Positions 43,990 to 52,972 of a stretch of 64,000 bases of DNA are shown in pieces. The stretch is taken from the NCBI GenBank assembly GCA_009995225.1, contig JAACPW010000004.1, positions 124,001 to 188,000 on the forward strand, read 5' to 3'. Both the position numbers and the translations under genes were made by a program. Within the stretch, counting starts at the first letter, position 1, and every line of letters starts with the position of its first letter. The notes beneath the pieces were generated by a model. It saw only the letters and a program-made list of their open reading frames with translations, did no database searches and had not been told where the DNA came from. The DNA is from Sphingomonadales bacterium (GTDB lineage Bacteria; Pseudomonadota; Alphaproteobacteria; Sphingomonadales; Sphingomonadaceae).

Positions 43990-44262
43990 ATGACTGGACG
44001 TGTTGCCGAAGAAATGCACAGCCTGCTGACCCAGGCCTTTGCGCCGACGCGTCTGGCGATCATCAATGATAGCGGCCAACATTCCGGCCACATGGGCGAC
44101 GATGGATCGGGCGAATCCCATTTTACCATCGAAATCGACGCACCGGCCTTTGCCGCAATGAACCGCCTCGCCCGCCAGCGCGCGGTGATTGCGGCGCTGG
44201 GCGATATTGTCGGTGGGCGGGTGCACGCGGTGGCGATCAAGGCGGGTGTTCCGGGCGAATGA
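43990..44262 (+). CDS. bolA: BolA-family protein
   Basis: A 90-residue BolA-like protein that partners with monothiol glutaredoxins and iron-sulfur clusters. The motif DSGQHSGHMG...ESHFTIEIDAPAF contains conserved histidines, and RLARQRAVIAAL follows. The ATG is preceded by AAGGA. Divergent from the J-domain gene; overlaps the Nudix gene by four bases. Confidence 0.93.
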   Translation: MTGRVAEEMHSLLTQAFAPTRLAIINDSGQHSGHMGDDGSGESHFTIEIDAPAFAAMNRLARQRAVIAALGDIVGGRVHAVAIKAGVPGE

Positions 44263-44741
44263 GCCTCAACTCTACCGCCGTGAACCCTAATCCCCAGAAT
44301 CCCTCACTGCGCCTGCGGCGCGCGGCGCGTGTGATTGTGCTGGACCCGCTGGATCGTGTGCTGATGTTCCGCTTTGACGTGCCGGGCCGTGATCCTTTCT
44401 GGGTGACGGCAGGCGGCGAATGCGAGCCGGGAGAAAGTTTTGAGGACGCGGCGCGGCGCGAACTGTTGGAGGAAACCGGCATCACCGCCGATCCTGGCCT
44501 CCAGATCGCCCGGCTGACGCCCCAATTCGTCACGGTAGAAGGTGAGCCGGTGCAGGCGGACGAACGCTTTTTCCGCGTTCGCGTGGCCGAAGCGGTTATC
44601 GATACCTCGCGACACACCGCAGCCGAACAACGGCTGATGACGCAGCACCGCTGGTTCACCCGCGCCGAGCTTGCCGATTGGCACGAGGCCGTGTTTCCTG
44701 AAACCATCCTTGCCATGATCGATGAGGACAACGCCGCATGA
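44259..44741 (+). CDS. Nudix hydrolase
   Basis: A 160-residue Nudix enzyme. The Nudix box is complete: GGECEPGESFEDAARREL then LEETG. N-terminal VIVLDPLDRVLMFRFDVPG is typical of the group acting on nucleoside diphosphate-X compounds; the exact substrate cannot be told. Overlaps bolA by four bases and pirin by four bases, so bolA-nudix-pirin are translated from one message. Confidence 0.9.
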   Translation: MSLNSTAVNPNPQNPSLRLRRAARVIVLDPLDRVLMFRFDVPGRDPFWVTAGGECEPGESFEDAARRELLEETGITADPGLQIARLTPQFVTVEGEPVQADERFFRVRVAEAVIDTSRHTAAEQRLMTQHRWFTRAELADWHEAVFPETILAMIDEDNAA

Positions 44742-45616
44742 TCACGCAGACCATCACCCCTGTGACCCACGATCTGGGCGAGTTTACCGTGCGCCGCGTG
44801 CTGCCATCCAAAGCGCGCACGATGGTGGGACCGTTCATTTTCGTCGACCAGTTCGGGCCCGCCGATCTGACAGGCGAAGGCATGGCCGTGCGCCCCCACC
44901 CCCACATCAATCTGGCGACTGTCACATGGCTGTTCGACGGCGCGATTGATCACCGCGACAGCTTGGGCACCTGCGCCACGATCCGTCCCGGTCAGGTCAA
45001 TCTGATGACCGCCGGGCGCGGAATTGTGCATTCCGAGCGCAGCCCCAAGGGTGAATTGGCGACCAATCCAGGATTGTTCGGAATGCAGACGTGGCTCGCG
45101 CTGCCCGATGGGCTTGAGGAAATTGATCCTGCGTTCGAGGCGGTGACCAATCTTCCTGTCGTTTCCGACACGGGTGCAAAGGCCTGGGTGATCATGGGCG
45201 AATTGTGGGGGGCCAAGGCGCCGACCACGACCCATGCGGCCACGATCTACGCAGAAATCGTGCTTGCGCCGGGCGGGTCGATCCCGCTGGATGCCGAGGC
45301 GGACGAGAGGGCGGTGATGCTGGTGAACGGCGACGCACAAGTCGATGGCATTGCCTTGGAGCAATACCAGCTTGCGGTGCTGGCGCCCGGTCAGGCGATG
45401 CGCCTCGTCAGCCAGAACGGCGCGAGGGTGATGCTGCTTGGGGGTGAAGCGTTCACTACCAAGCGGCACGTGTTCTGGAACTTCGTCAGCTCGGACCGCG
45501 AACGCATCAACCAGGCCAAGGAGGACTGGCGCGCAGGCCGCTTTCCCATCGTGCCGGGTGACGAGGACGAATTTATCCCCTTGCCCGACAAGCCCAAGAC
45601 CGTCAGCTATCCCTGA
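44738..45616 (+). CDS. Pirin-family bicupin protein
   Basis: A 292-residue protein of the pirin family with two cupin domains. The N-terminal metal-binding signature is MAVRPHPHINLATVTWLFDG...HRDSLG, with LMTAGRGIVHSER in the same domain. Members act as quercetin dioxygenases or redox-linked regulators; the role here is unknown. Starts within the Nudix stop; the SDR gene follows 22 bases later. Confidence 0.9.
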   Translation: MITQTITPVTHDLGEFTVRRVLPSKARTMVGPFIFVDQFGPADLTGEGMAVRPHPHINLATVTWLFDGAIDHRDSLGTCATIRPGQVNLMTAGRGIVHSERSPKGELATNPGLFGMQTWLALPDGLEEIDPAFEAVTNLPVVSDTGAKAWVIMGELWGAKAPTTTHAATIYAEIVLAPGGSIPLDAEADERAVMLVNGDAQVDGIALEQYQLAVLAPGQAMRLVSQNGARVMLLGGEAFTTKRHVFWNFVSSDRERINQAKEDWRAGRFPIVPGDEDEFIPLPDKPKTVSYP

Positions 45617-45637
45617 AATCATATTCGGGAGAGAGTG

Positions 45638-46459
45638 ATGGATTACGCCAGCAGTTTTGGGGGCAAGGTGGCATGGATCACCGGGGCATCATCAGGCATC
45701 GGCGCGGCGCTGGCACGGGAACTGGCGACGCGCGGTGCCCATGTGGTGTTGTCAGGACGGGACGAGGCACGGCTTGCCGAAGTTGCCGCCACGTGCGGGG
45801 AAACCCTGCTGATCCCCTTCGATGTGCGCGACGACGCTGCGCTGGCCGAAGCGACGGCGAAAGCTATCGCGTGGAAAGGCGGCGTGGACATGGCCTTTGC
45901 CAATGCTGGCATCTCGCAACGCAGCCGTGCGCTCAAAACCTCGATGCAGGTCTATCGGGACATCATCGATGTCGATCTCACCGCGCAAATCGCCTTCAGC
46001 CAAAGTCTTATCGGGCACATGGCGGAGCGCGGTTCCGGCGCGCTCGGGTTCATCTCCTCGATTGCCGGCAAGGTCGGCGTGCCGATGCGCACCGCCTATT
46101 GCGCGGCCAAGTTCGGGTTGGCGGGATATGCCGATGCGCTGCGGGCCGAGCTGACACAGAACGGCGTTAGCGTTCACACGATCTACCCTGGATCGGTTGC
46201 CACCAACGTTTCGAAGAACGCGCTGACCGCCGAAGGCACCGCGCGCGGGCGCTCCGACAAGGCGATTGACGAAGGCATCCCGGCTGACGTTGCCGCCCGT
46301 CAGATGCTCGACAGTATCGCTGCGGGCGAGCGCGAAATCATCGTGGCCGAGGGCGGCGAATTGGCCATGGGCGAAACGCGCCGCACGCCCGGCGCTCTGT
46401 TGGATCAGATGGCGGGCATGGTGGCCAAGGGCTACATGGAAAAGCTGGAGCAGCAGTGA
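45638..46459 (+). CDS. Short-chain dehydrogenase/reductase
   Basis: A 273-residue SDR with the cofactor loop WITGASSGIG, the NAG motif FANAGIS, and catalytic Tyr-x3-Lys in YCAAK, with Ser in FISSIAG. The C-terminus is extended and ends in a hydrophilic stretch. Substrate unknown. The ATG at 45638 has GGGAGAGA upstream. Its stop overlaps the start of the next hydrolase (TGATG). Confidence 0.88.
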   Translation: MDYASSFGGKVAWITGASSGIGAALARELATRGAHVVLSGRDEARLAEVAATCGETLLIPFDVRDDAALAEATAKAIAWKGGVDMAFANAGISQRSRALKTSMQVYRDIIDVDLTAQIAFSQSLIGHMAERGSGALGFISSIAGKVGVPMRTAYCAAKFGLAGYADALRAELTQNGVSVHTIYPGSVATNVSKNALTAEGTARGRSDKAIDEGIPADVAARQMLDSIAAGEREIIVAEGGELAMGETRRTPGALLDQMAGMVAKGYMEKLEQQ

Positions 46460-47352
46460 TGGCACTCGACCTCAAGCGGGTGCAACTGCCCAACGGCATC
46501 AGCCTCAACATCGTCGATGAAGGCCCGGTCGATGCGCCGGTGTTGATTTTCCTGCACGGCTTTCCCGAAAGCCACCGCACCTGGCGGCACCAGATCGCGC
46601 ATTTTTCCGACCGCTTCCGCTGCATCGCGCCCGACCAGCGCGGGTATCGCGGGTCGTCCAAGCCGCAGGCGGTGGAAGCCTACACGCCCGACAAGCTGAT
46701 CGGCGATGTGTTTCTGCTGGCCGATACGCTCGGGATCAGCAGCTTCACCATCGTCGGCCACGACTGGGGCGGAGCGATTGCCTGGGGCGTGGCGCTGGGC
46801 GGGCAACATGCGCGGGTCACACGCGCGATCATTGCCAATGCCCCGCATCCGTCGATTTTCCAGAAACTGCTATATACCCATCCCGGCCAACGCGCGGCGA
46901 GCCAGTATATCCGCGGCTTCCGCAATCCGGCCAATGACGCGCTGATCAAGGAACATGGGCTCACCGGATTGCTGCTGAAAGAGGTCAAATGGGACCGCCC
47001 CAGCAAGATGGAGCCGGAAGAACGCGACGCGCTGCTGCTCGACTGGCAGAACCGCGATGCGGCCTTCGGGATGCTCAACTATTATCGCGCCAGCCCGATC
47101 GACGTGCCCCTGATGGATGCGCCTTTCGACGTGCCCGGCGGCTATAAGCCGCCGCAACTGCCCAAGCTGACCATCCCGACGCTGGTGATCTGGGGGCTGG
47201 ACGATCTGGCCCTGCCGCCTGAGAACCTCGATGGGCTCGAAGACATCATCGATCCCTTGACCATCGTCCACGTGCCCGATTGCGGTCATTTCGTTCCGTG
47301 GGAAGCGCCCGAAGCGGTCAATGCGGCGATGGAGGCGTTTATGGCGGTATGA
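46459..47352 (+). CDS. Alpha/beta hydrolase (epoxide-hydrolase-like)
   Basis: A 297-residue hydrolase with FLHGFPESHRTWRHQI, the GHDWGG nucleophile elbow bearing Asp, and a terminal DCGHFVPWEAPEAV with the catalytic His. Asp as nucleophile and HGFPE point to epoxide hydrolase or haloalkane dehalogenase; epoxide hydrolase is favoured by the HGFPE tract. It is coupled to the SDR upstream, so the two may act on one substrate. Confidence 0.85.
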   Translation: MALDLKRVQLPNGISLNIVDEGPVDAPVLIFLHGFPESHRTWRHQIAHFSDRFRCIAPDQRGYRGSSKPQAVEAYTPDKLIGDVFLLADTLGISSFTIVGHDWGGAIAWGVALGGQHARVTRAIIANAPHPSIFQKLLYTHPGQRAASQYIRGFRNPANDALIKEHGLTGLLLKEVKWDRPSKMEPEERDALLLDWQNRDAAFGMLNYYRASPIDVPLMDAPFDVPGGYKPPQLPKLTIPTLVIWGLDDLALPPENLDGLEDIIDPLTIVHVPDCGHFVPWEAPEAVNAAMEAFMAV

Positions 47353-47406
47353 TCCCGCCATTCCCATTGCCCTTTTGCGTGTGCATCCTTAAATGCGCGG
47401 CCAATC

Positions 47407-48093
47407 ATGATCACCCGCAATATTCAAGACAATCCCGGCCAGCTGACCTTCGCTGTCCCCAAAGGGCGCATCCTCGACGAGGCGCTGCCCGTGATGGCGC
47501 GTGCCGGGGTTGAACCCGACGCCGAGTTCCACGATCCCAAGAGTCGCGCGCTCGCCTTTGCCACCAACCGGGCTGATATGCGGTTGATCCGGGTGCGCGC
47601 CTTTGATGTGGCGACCTTCGTTGCCCACGGTGCAGCGCAGGTAGGGATCGTCGGTTCGGACGTGATCGAGGAGTTCGATTACGCCGATCTTTATGCGCCT
47701 GTCGATCTGGGCATCGGGTTGTGTCGCCTGTCGGTTGCACGGCTTGACGGCGACGGGGACAATCCCGGCAGCGTCAGCCACCTCAGGGTCGCAACCAAGT
47801 ATCCCAGCCTCACCCGCCGCCATTTTGAAGCGACCGGCGTGCAGGCCGAATGTGTCAAGCTGAACGGTGCGATGGAGCTGGCCCCCTCACTCGGTCTTGC
47901 GCGCCAGATCGTCGATCTCGTGTCGACCGGCAGGACGCTGAAGGAAAACGGGTTGGTGGAAACCGACGTGATCCTCGATATCTCGGCCCGGCTGATCGTC
48001 AATCGCACCGCGCTCAAAACCGACGCTCGCGTGGTAGCCCTGGTCGATGCTTTTCGGCGCGAGGCCGACCTGCGCAGCGAAAAGGCCGCCTGA
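47407..48093 (+). CDS. hisG: ATP phosphoribosyltransferase catalytic subunit (short form)
   Basis: A 228-residue enzyme for the first step of histidine synthesis. [14 protein letters not shown] opens the protein; [18 protein letters not shown]-like [13 protein letters not shown] and [21 protein letters not shown] bind PRPP and ATP. The long-form regulatory domain is absent, so it is the short form that needs HisZ, encoded elsewhere. Overlaps hisD by one base (TGATG). Confidence 0.95.
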   Translation: MITRNIQDNPGQLTFAVPKGRILDEALPVMARAGVEPDAEFHDPKSRALAFATNRADMRLIRVRAFDVATFVAHGAAQVGIVGSDVIEEFDYADLYAPVDLGIGLCRLSVARLDGDGDNPGSVSHLRVATKYPSLTRRHFEATGVQAECVKLNGAMELAPSLGLARQIVDLVSTGRTLKENGLVETDVILDISARLIVNRTALKTDARVVALVDAFRREADLRSEKAA

Positions 48094-49388
48094 TGATCAA
48101 TATCCTCTCCACGCTGCAACCCGATTTTGCGAGCAAGTTTGATCGGATTGTCGATGCCCGGCGGGAGTCGGACAGCGATGTCGCAGGTCAGGTCGCTGAC
48201 ATTCTCCGAGCGGTAAAGCTGCGCGGCGATGCAGCATTGGCCGAATATAGCCAGCGGTTCGATGGCTATACACTGGCGCAGGACGCGGATTGGTTTATCC
48301 CGCGCGAACGGTGCGAGCAGGCCTATAACGACCTCGCCACCGATTTGCGCGATGCGCTGGAGCTCGCAGCTGCCCGCATCCGTGCCTATCACGAAGCACA
48401 GCTCCCGCAGGACCGCGATTATGTGGACGCAGCAGGCGTAAGGTTGGGCGCGATCTGGCGGCCGGTTGATGCGGCAGGGCTGTATGTGCCCGGTGGGCGT
48501 GCCGCCTATCCGTCCTCGCTGCTGATGAACGCGATCCCTGCAAGGGTTGCGGGAGTCGAACGGCTGGTGGTGGTAACGCCGACGCCCAAAGGCCTGTCGA
48601 ACCCGATGGTGCTGGCCGCCGCGCACATCGCGGGCGTGGACGAAATCTGGCGGGTCGGCGGGGCGCAGGCCGTGGGCGCACTGGCCTACGGGACGAACCG
48701 CATTCGTCCGGTCGATGTCATCACCGGCCCCGGCAATGCCTGGGTAGCCGAAGCCAAGCGCCAGCTTTACGGCGTGGTCGGCATCGACATGGTGGCCGGC
48801 CCTTCGGAAATCCTGGTGATCGCGGATGGCAATAATGATCCGGACTGGATCGCAGCCGATCTGCTCAGCCAGGCTGAACACGATCCGACCTCACAATCCA
48901 TCCTGATCACCGATGATGCAGGCTTTGCGCGGCAAGTCGAAGATTGCATCGACCTGCAGATCGGGCAGCTTTCAACCGGTAAGACCGCGCGCACCAGTTG
49001 GGATGCGCATGGCGTGATGATCGTGGTCAATGATTTGCTGGCCGAGGCTCCCGCTCTCGCCAATCGCTTGGCCGCCGAACACGTCGAGATCGCAGTCGAC
49101 GACCCGGAACCCTATTTGAAGGCGATCCGCCATGCCGGGAGCATCTTCCTTGGCCGGATGACGCCCGAAGCCGTGGGCGACTATGTGGCCGGGCCGAACC
49201 ATGTGCTGCCCACCGGACGTCGTGCGCGCTTTTCGAGCGGGCTTTCGGTGCTCGATTTCATGAAGCGCACCAGTTTTCTGGGGCTGGATGCGGCGTCTTT
49301 CGCCGCGATCGGCCCTGCCGCCGCAACCCTCGCCCATGCCGAGGGGCTGCCTGCCCACGCCAAGTCCGTGGAACTGAGGATCAAATGA
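48093..49388 (+). CDS. hisD: Histidinol dehydrogenase
   Basis: A 431-residue zinc enzyme that makes the last two oxidation steps to histidine. Motifs YVPGGRAAYPSSLLMNAIPA, RVGGAQAVGALAYGT, VDVITGPGNAWVAEAKRQLYG, DMVAGPSEILVIAD and LSQAEHDPTSQS (metal-binding Gln/His/Glu) are complete. The start ATG at 48093 follows directly from hisG. Overlaps nusB by four bases. Confidence 0.97.
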   Translation: MINILSTLQPDFASKFDRIVDARRESDSDVAGQVADILRAVKLRGDAALAEYSQRFDGYTLAQDADWFIPRERCEQAYNDLATDLRDALELAAARIRAYHEAQLPQDRDYVDAAGVRLGAIWRPVDAAGLYVPGGRAAYPSSLLMNAIPARVAGVERLVVVTPTPKGLSNPMVLAAAHIAGVDEIWRVGGAQAVGALAYGTNRIRPVDVITGPGNAWVAEAKRQLYGVVGIDMVAGPSEILVIADGNNDPDWIAADLLSQAEHDPTSQSILITDDAGFARQVEDCIDLQIGQLSTGKTARTSWDAHGVMIVVNDLLAEAPALANRLAAEHVEIAVDDPEPYLKAIRHAGSIFLGRMTPEAVGDYVAGPNHVLPTGRRARFSSGLSVLDFMKRTSFLGLDAASFAAIGPAAATLAHAEGLPAHAKSVELRIK

Positions 49389-49855
49389 ACCAGCCCTCCC
49401 GCTCAAAAGCCCGCTCGGCTGCGCGTCTTGCCGCCGTGCAGGCGCTATATCAGCACCACATGGAGGGCACCGCGCTGGCACGGCTGCTCGACGAATTCCA
49501 TCAGCACCGCTTAGGCCGCACCATCGATGACGATGATTTCGACGATGCCGAATATGCCGATGCCGAAGTGCCATTTTTCGATGACATCGTGCGCGGCGTC
49601 GATGCGCGGCGTGACGAGATTGATGCGCTTGTTGGCGACAAGCTTGCCTCCGGATGGACCATTGCGCGGTTGGACAAGACTATGCTGCAAGTGCTGCGCG
49701 CCGGCACCTATGAACTGATCGCCCGCGCAGATGTGCCGCCTGCGGTCACGATCAACGAATATGTCGAAGTTGCCAAAGCATTCTTTGACGATGGGCAGGC
49801 GAAGTTCGTCAACGGGATCCTTGATGCCGTGGCCAAGGGTGCACGCGCGGGCTAG
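49385..49855 (+). CDS. nusB: Transcription antitermination protein NusB
   Basis: A 156-residue RNA-binding factor for rRNA operon antitermination. AARLAAVQALYQHHMEG at the N-terminus, IDALVGDKLASGWTIARLDKTMLQVLRAGTYEL and the C-terminal VTINEYVEVAKAFFDDGQAKFVNGILD are diagnostic. An acidic insertion (IDDDDFDDAEYADAEV) lies in the middle. It overlaps hisD and precedes thiL by 15 bases. Confidence 0.97.
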   Translation: MNQPSRSKARSAARLAAVQALYQHHMEGTALARLLDEFHQHRLGRTIDDDDFDDAEYADAEVPFFDDIVRGVDARRDEIDALVGDKLASGWTIARLDKTMLQVLRAGTYELIARADVPPAVTINEYVEVAKAFFDDGQAKFVNGILDAVAKGARAG

Positions 49856-49870
49856 ACCATAGCCTGCACC

Positions 49871-50728
49871 ATGACCGAAACCGATTTCATCACCGCCTTG
49901 CGCGCGCTCCCGCTGCACCCTGGCGCACGCGAGCTGGCAGATGATTGCGCGGTGCTGACCATCGGCGCCGAAACGCTGGTCATCACCCATGACATGATGG
50001 CCGAAGGCACGCATTTTCGCGAGAGTGCCGATCTGGCGGACGTCGCTTGGAAGCTGGTCGCCACCAATCTGTCCGATCTTGCGGCCAAGGGTGCCGAGCC
50101 TGTCGGCGTGCTGCTGGGCCATATGCTCGGACGCGAAGATGCACGATTTCTGAAAGGGCTGCACGAGGCGCTAACCTTCTTCGGCGTGCCGCTGCTAGGC
50201 GGCGACACGATTGCGGCACAAGGCGCACGCACCTTTGGCCTCACCGCTATCGGAAGGGCGACCCATGCACCGGTGCCGTCGCGCTCGGGCGCGCAGGTCC
50301 GGGATGGCATCTACCTCACAGGCCCGGTCGGCTGCGCGATGCTCGGCTTTGAAGGCGTGACTGAATATCTCGCCGCCTTTGATCGCCCCATGCCGCGCCT
50401 TGCCGATGGCCAGGCGCTCGCCCCGCATGTCAGTGCGATAATGGATGTCTCGGACGGGCTGCTGCTCGATAGCTGGCGCATGGCCGAAGCGAGCGGCGCG
50501 ACCTTCGCCATCGACCCCGCAGCCGTGCCGGTAGCCGACCCTGCACGGAGGGACGCCTGTATGCGCTGGGGCGATGATTACGAGCTTTTGTTCACCACCC
50601 CGCCCAATGTTCACTTGCCGGTCGAGGCACACCGGATCGGCACGGTCTTGCACCGTAAGGCCGCCCCGCTGCTGCTGGGTGACGTGCCTCACACCAGCCC
50701 CGCCACGCTCGGCTATCAGCACGGCTGA
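49871..50728 (+). CDS. thiL: Thiamine-monophosphate kinase
   Basis: A 285-residue kinase forming thiamine diphosphate from the monophosphate. DDCAVLTIGAETLVITHDMMAEGTHF holds Mg-binding Asp residues, AWKLVATNLSDLAAKGAEPVGVL and LLGGDT are nucleotide-binding, and IMDVSDGLLLDSWRMA and WGDDYELLFT complete the AIR-synthase fold. Operon hisG-hisD-nusB-thiL. Confidence 0.95.
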   Translation: MTETDFITALRALPLHPGARELADDCAVLTIGAETLVITHDMMAEGTHFRESADLADVAWKLVATNLSDLAAKGAEPVGVLLGHMLGREDARFLKGLHEALTFFGVPLLGGDTIAAQGARTFGLTAIGRATHAPVPSRSGAQVRDGIYLTGPVGCAMLGFEGVTEYLAAFDRPMPRLADGQALAPHVSAIMDVSDGLLLDSWRMAEASGATFAIDPAAVPVADPARRDACMRWGDDYELLFTTPPNVHLPVEAHRIGTVLHRKAAPLLLGDVPHTSPATLGYQHG

Positions 50729-50878
50729 CGGATTCGGGATGTGCCGATGGCTCAGTCACCAACGGGATCGTGATTCCGGCAAGCTTTATTATTGGCGCCG
50801 CGCCTGTCCCTGCATCGGACAGCATTCACCGGCGCTGAGGCTTTCTTAATCGCCTTCTGTCATGACTTTGCAAGGCGC

Positions 50879-52075
50879 ATGGATCGGCGCGGCATGACAG
50901 GGTTAACGACGATGGACATGGGACGTGCGGCCAGCTTTCGCATCAGCAGCGCGCCCGTTGCTCCGGCCGCGCCTGCGCAGGGTCAGTTGCATCTACTTGG
51001 TGTCGAGCAACTTGCCGAACCGGCCTTTCTTGCAGCATGGGAACGGCTGGTTGCCCACGCTGCCGAGCCCAATCCCTTTTTCGAACCATGGTTCCTGATG
51101 CCCGCGCTGCGCCAATGCGGTGTGAACGACCGGGTCATTACAAAGGCATGGTTCCAAGAAGGACGGCTGACAGGCCTGCTGCCTGTGGTGCGCAGTGCCC
51201 GCTATTACAGCCACGTCGTCACGCACGCTACCAGCTGGCTTCATGCCAATGCCTTTTGCGGCGCGCCCCTGATTGCCGCGGGGCATGAAGATGCATTCTG
51301 GCGCGACATGCTGGCCCATTTCGATCGCCGGCCGCGCCGCGCGCTGTTTTGGCACCTGCCAATTCTACCCACCGACGGCCCTGTTAACGCTGCGCTGGAA
51401 CGGGTGCTCTCCGATCGGCCCCGCCCCCATTACATTGCGGCCGAACACAACCGCGCACTGCTGACGGGCGACGCGTCAGCCGATGCCTATTTCGCAGACT
51501 CCATGAGCGCCAAGAAGCGCAAGGAGCTGCGCCGTCAGCACAACCGCCTGGCGGACGAGGGCATGCTCGTGTTTGAGCGGCATGACGATGACGCAGGGCT
51601 AGCGGACTGGTGCGCCGAATTCCTGGCACTGGAAGCCGCCGGCTGGAAAGGTGCAGGCGGCTCGGCCCTCGCCAGCGCAATCGGCACACACGCCCTGTTT
51701 GAACAATCACTGGCAGGCGCTGCGGCGGCCGGACGGCTGCAACGCCTCGCGCTCCGCCTTGATGGCCGCGCCATCGCCATGCTGGTAAACTTCGTCACCC
51801 CGCCCGGCGCCTACAGTTTCAAGACCGCCTTTGACGAAACCTACGCCCGCTTTTCGCCCGGAATGCTGCTGCAGCTGGAAAACCTCGCCTTGCTGGAACG
51901 GGCAGACATTCAGTGGGCCGATAGCTGCGCGGTTGAAGGCCATCCGATGATCGAACGCCTGTGGCGCGAGAAACGCCGAATAATCAGCCGCAATATCGCC
52001 ATTGGCGGACCCGTCAGGCGCGGCCTGTTCCGCCTGCTGATGGCCTACGAGACCCGTCCGAGGAATGCCCGATGA
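50879..52075 (+). CDS. GNAT-fold (BioF2/CelD-like) acyltransferase
   Basis: A 398-residue protein with the Acetyltransf_6 double-GNAT layout: an N-terminal half with FFEPWFLMPALRQ and GLLPVVRSARYY, and a C-terminal half with KKRKELRRQHNRL, AGWKGAGGSALAS, ALRLDGRAIAMLVNFVTPPGAYSFKTAFDETYARFSPGMLLQLENL. The family is used in polysaccharide or peptide acylation. The exact start is uncertain (50879 or 50894). Overlaps by four bases a JmjC-like cupin gene, suggesting joint action on one product. Confidence 0.78.
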   Translation: MDRRGMTGLTTMDMGRAASFRISSAPVAPAAPAQGQLHLLGVEQLAEPAFLAAWERLVAHAAEPNPFFEPWFLMPALRQCGVNDRVITKAWFQEGRLTGLLPVVRSARYYSHVVTHATSWLHANAFCGAPLIAAGHEDAFWRDMLAHFDRRPRRALFWHLPILPTDGPVNAALERVLSDRPRPHYIAAEHNRALLTGDASADAYFADSMSAKKRKELRRQHNRLADEGMLVFERHDDDAGLADWCAEFLALEAAGWKGAGGSALASAIGTHALFEQSLAGAAAAGRLQRLALRLDGRAIAMLVNFVTPPGAYSFKTAFDETYARFSPGMLLQLENLALLERADIQWADSCAVEGHPMIERLWREKRRIISRNIAIGGPVRRGLFRLLMAYETRPRNAR

Positions 52076-52950
52076 ACGCCCCTGCCCAATTTGCCGACGC
52101 GCGCTCCGCCTGCGTTTTCACAGAACAGGCGCGCCGCCGCTTTGCCGCGAATTATCCCGAAACGCCGCATATTCTGGCCCACAACCTGACCAGCCACGCG
52201 CTGCTGGAGATCGAGGCGCTGGCGCAGTTGGCCGAGCGTCTGCCGATCACATCGGTGGAGTATAATCGCGGCGATCTGCCGATCGGTATCGATGGCAAGC
52301 CCGAATCGAACGGGCTGACGATCGCCGAGACGATCCGCAAGGTGGCCGAGGCGGAAAGCTGGGCCGTGCTCAAGAATATCGAACAAGTGCCCGCCTATGA
52401 GGCGCTGCTGCTGAGCCTTCTGGACGAAATCCGCCCTGAAATCGAAGCCGCGACTGGTGCGATGCTGACGCCGCAGGGGTTCATTTTCGTCTCAAGCCCC
52501 AATTCGGTCACGCCCTATCACTTCGATCCCGAACACAACATCCTGCTGCAGATCCGCGGTAATAAGGTGATGACCCAGTTTCCCGCTGGCGACACGCGCT
52601 TTGTGCCGGACGAAAGCCACGAGACCTACCATTCAGGCGGCCCGCGCGAATTGCGGTGGGATGATGGCTTTCTGGCCCACGGGCAGGCCTTTTCGCTCCA
52701 GCCCGGAGAGGCGCTGTTTGTGCCGGTCATGGCGCCGCATTTCGTGAAGAACGGCCCTACCCCGTCGGTGTCGCTTTCGATCACGTGGCGCAGCGAGTGG
52801 AGTTACCGCGAAAGCGATGCGCGAATCTTCAACGCGATCCTGCGGGAACGCGGTGTCACACCCACCGCGCCAGGGCGCTGGCCGCACCAGAACTTTGCCA
52901 AAGCCTATGCCTTTCGCGTGATGCGCAAGCTGGGATTGACGGGGGCGTGA
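52072..52950 (+). CDS. JmjC-like cupin (cupin_8) oxygenase
   Basis: A 292-residue protein of the cupin_8/JmjC-like family of Fe(II)/2-oxoglutarate hydroxylases. The metal triad is visible as YHFDPEHN (H-x-D) and the distal PVMAPHFVKN (His). PQGFIFVSSPNSVTPYHFD and SLSITWRSEWSYRESD are family-like. It is coupled by a four-base overlap to the GNAT gene. The target (peptide, protein or small molecule) is unknown. Confidence 0.82.
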   Translation: MNAPAQFADARSACVFTEQARRRFAANYPETPHILAHNLTSHALLEIEALAQLAERLPITSVEYNRGDLPIGIDGKPESNGLTIAETIRKVAEAESWAVLKNIEQVPAYEALLLSLLDEIRPEIEAATGAMLTPQGFIFVSSPNSVTPYHFDPEHNILLQIRGNKVMTQFPAGDTRFVPDESHETYHSGGPRELRWDDGFLAHGQAFSLQPGEALFVPVMAPHFVKNGPTPSVSLSITWRSEWSYRESDARIFNAILRERGVTPTAPGRWPHQNFAKAYAFRVMRKLGLTGA

Positions 52951-52972
52951 CGCCCAAGCATGGCCTTGCGGC

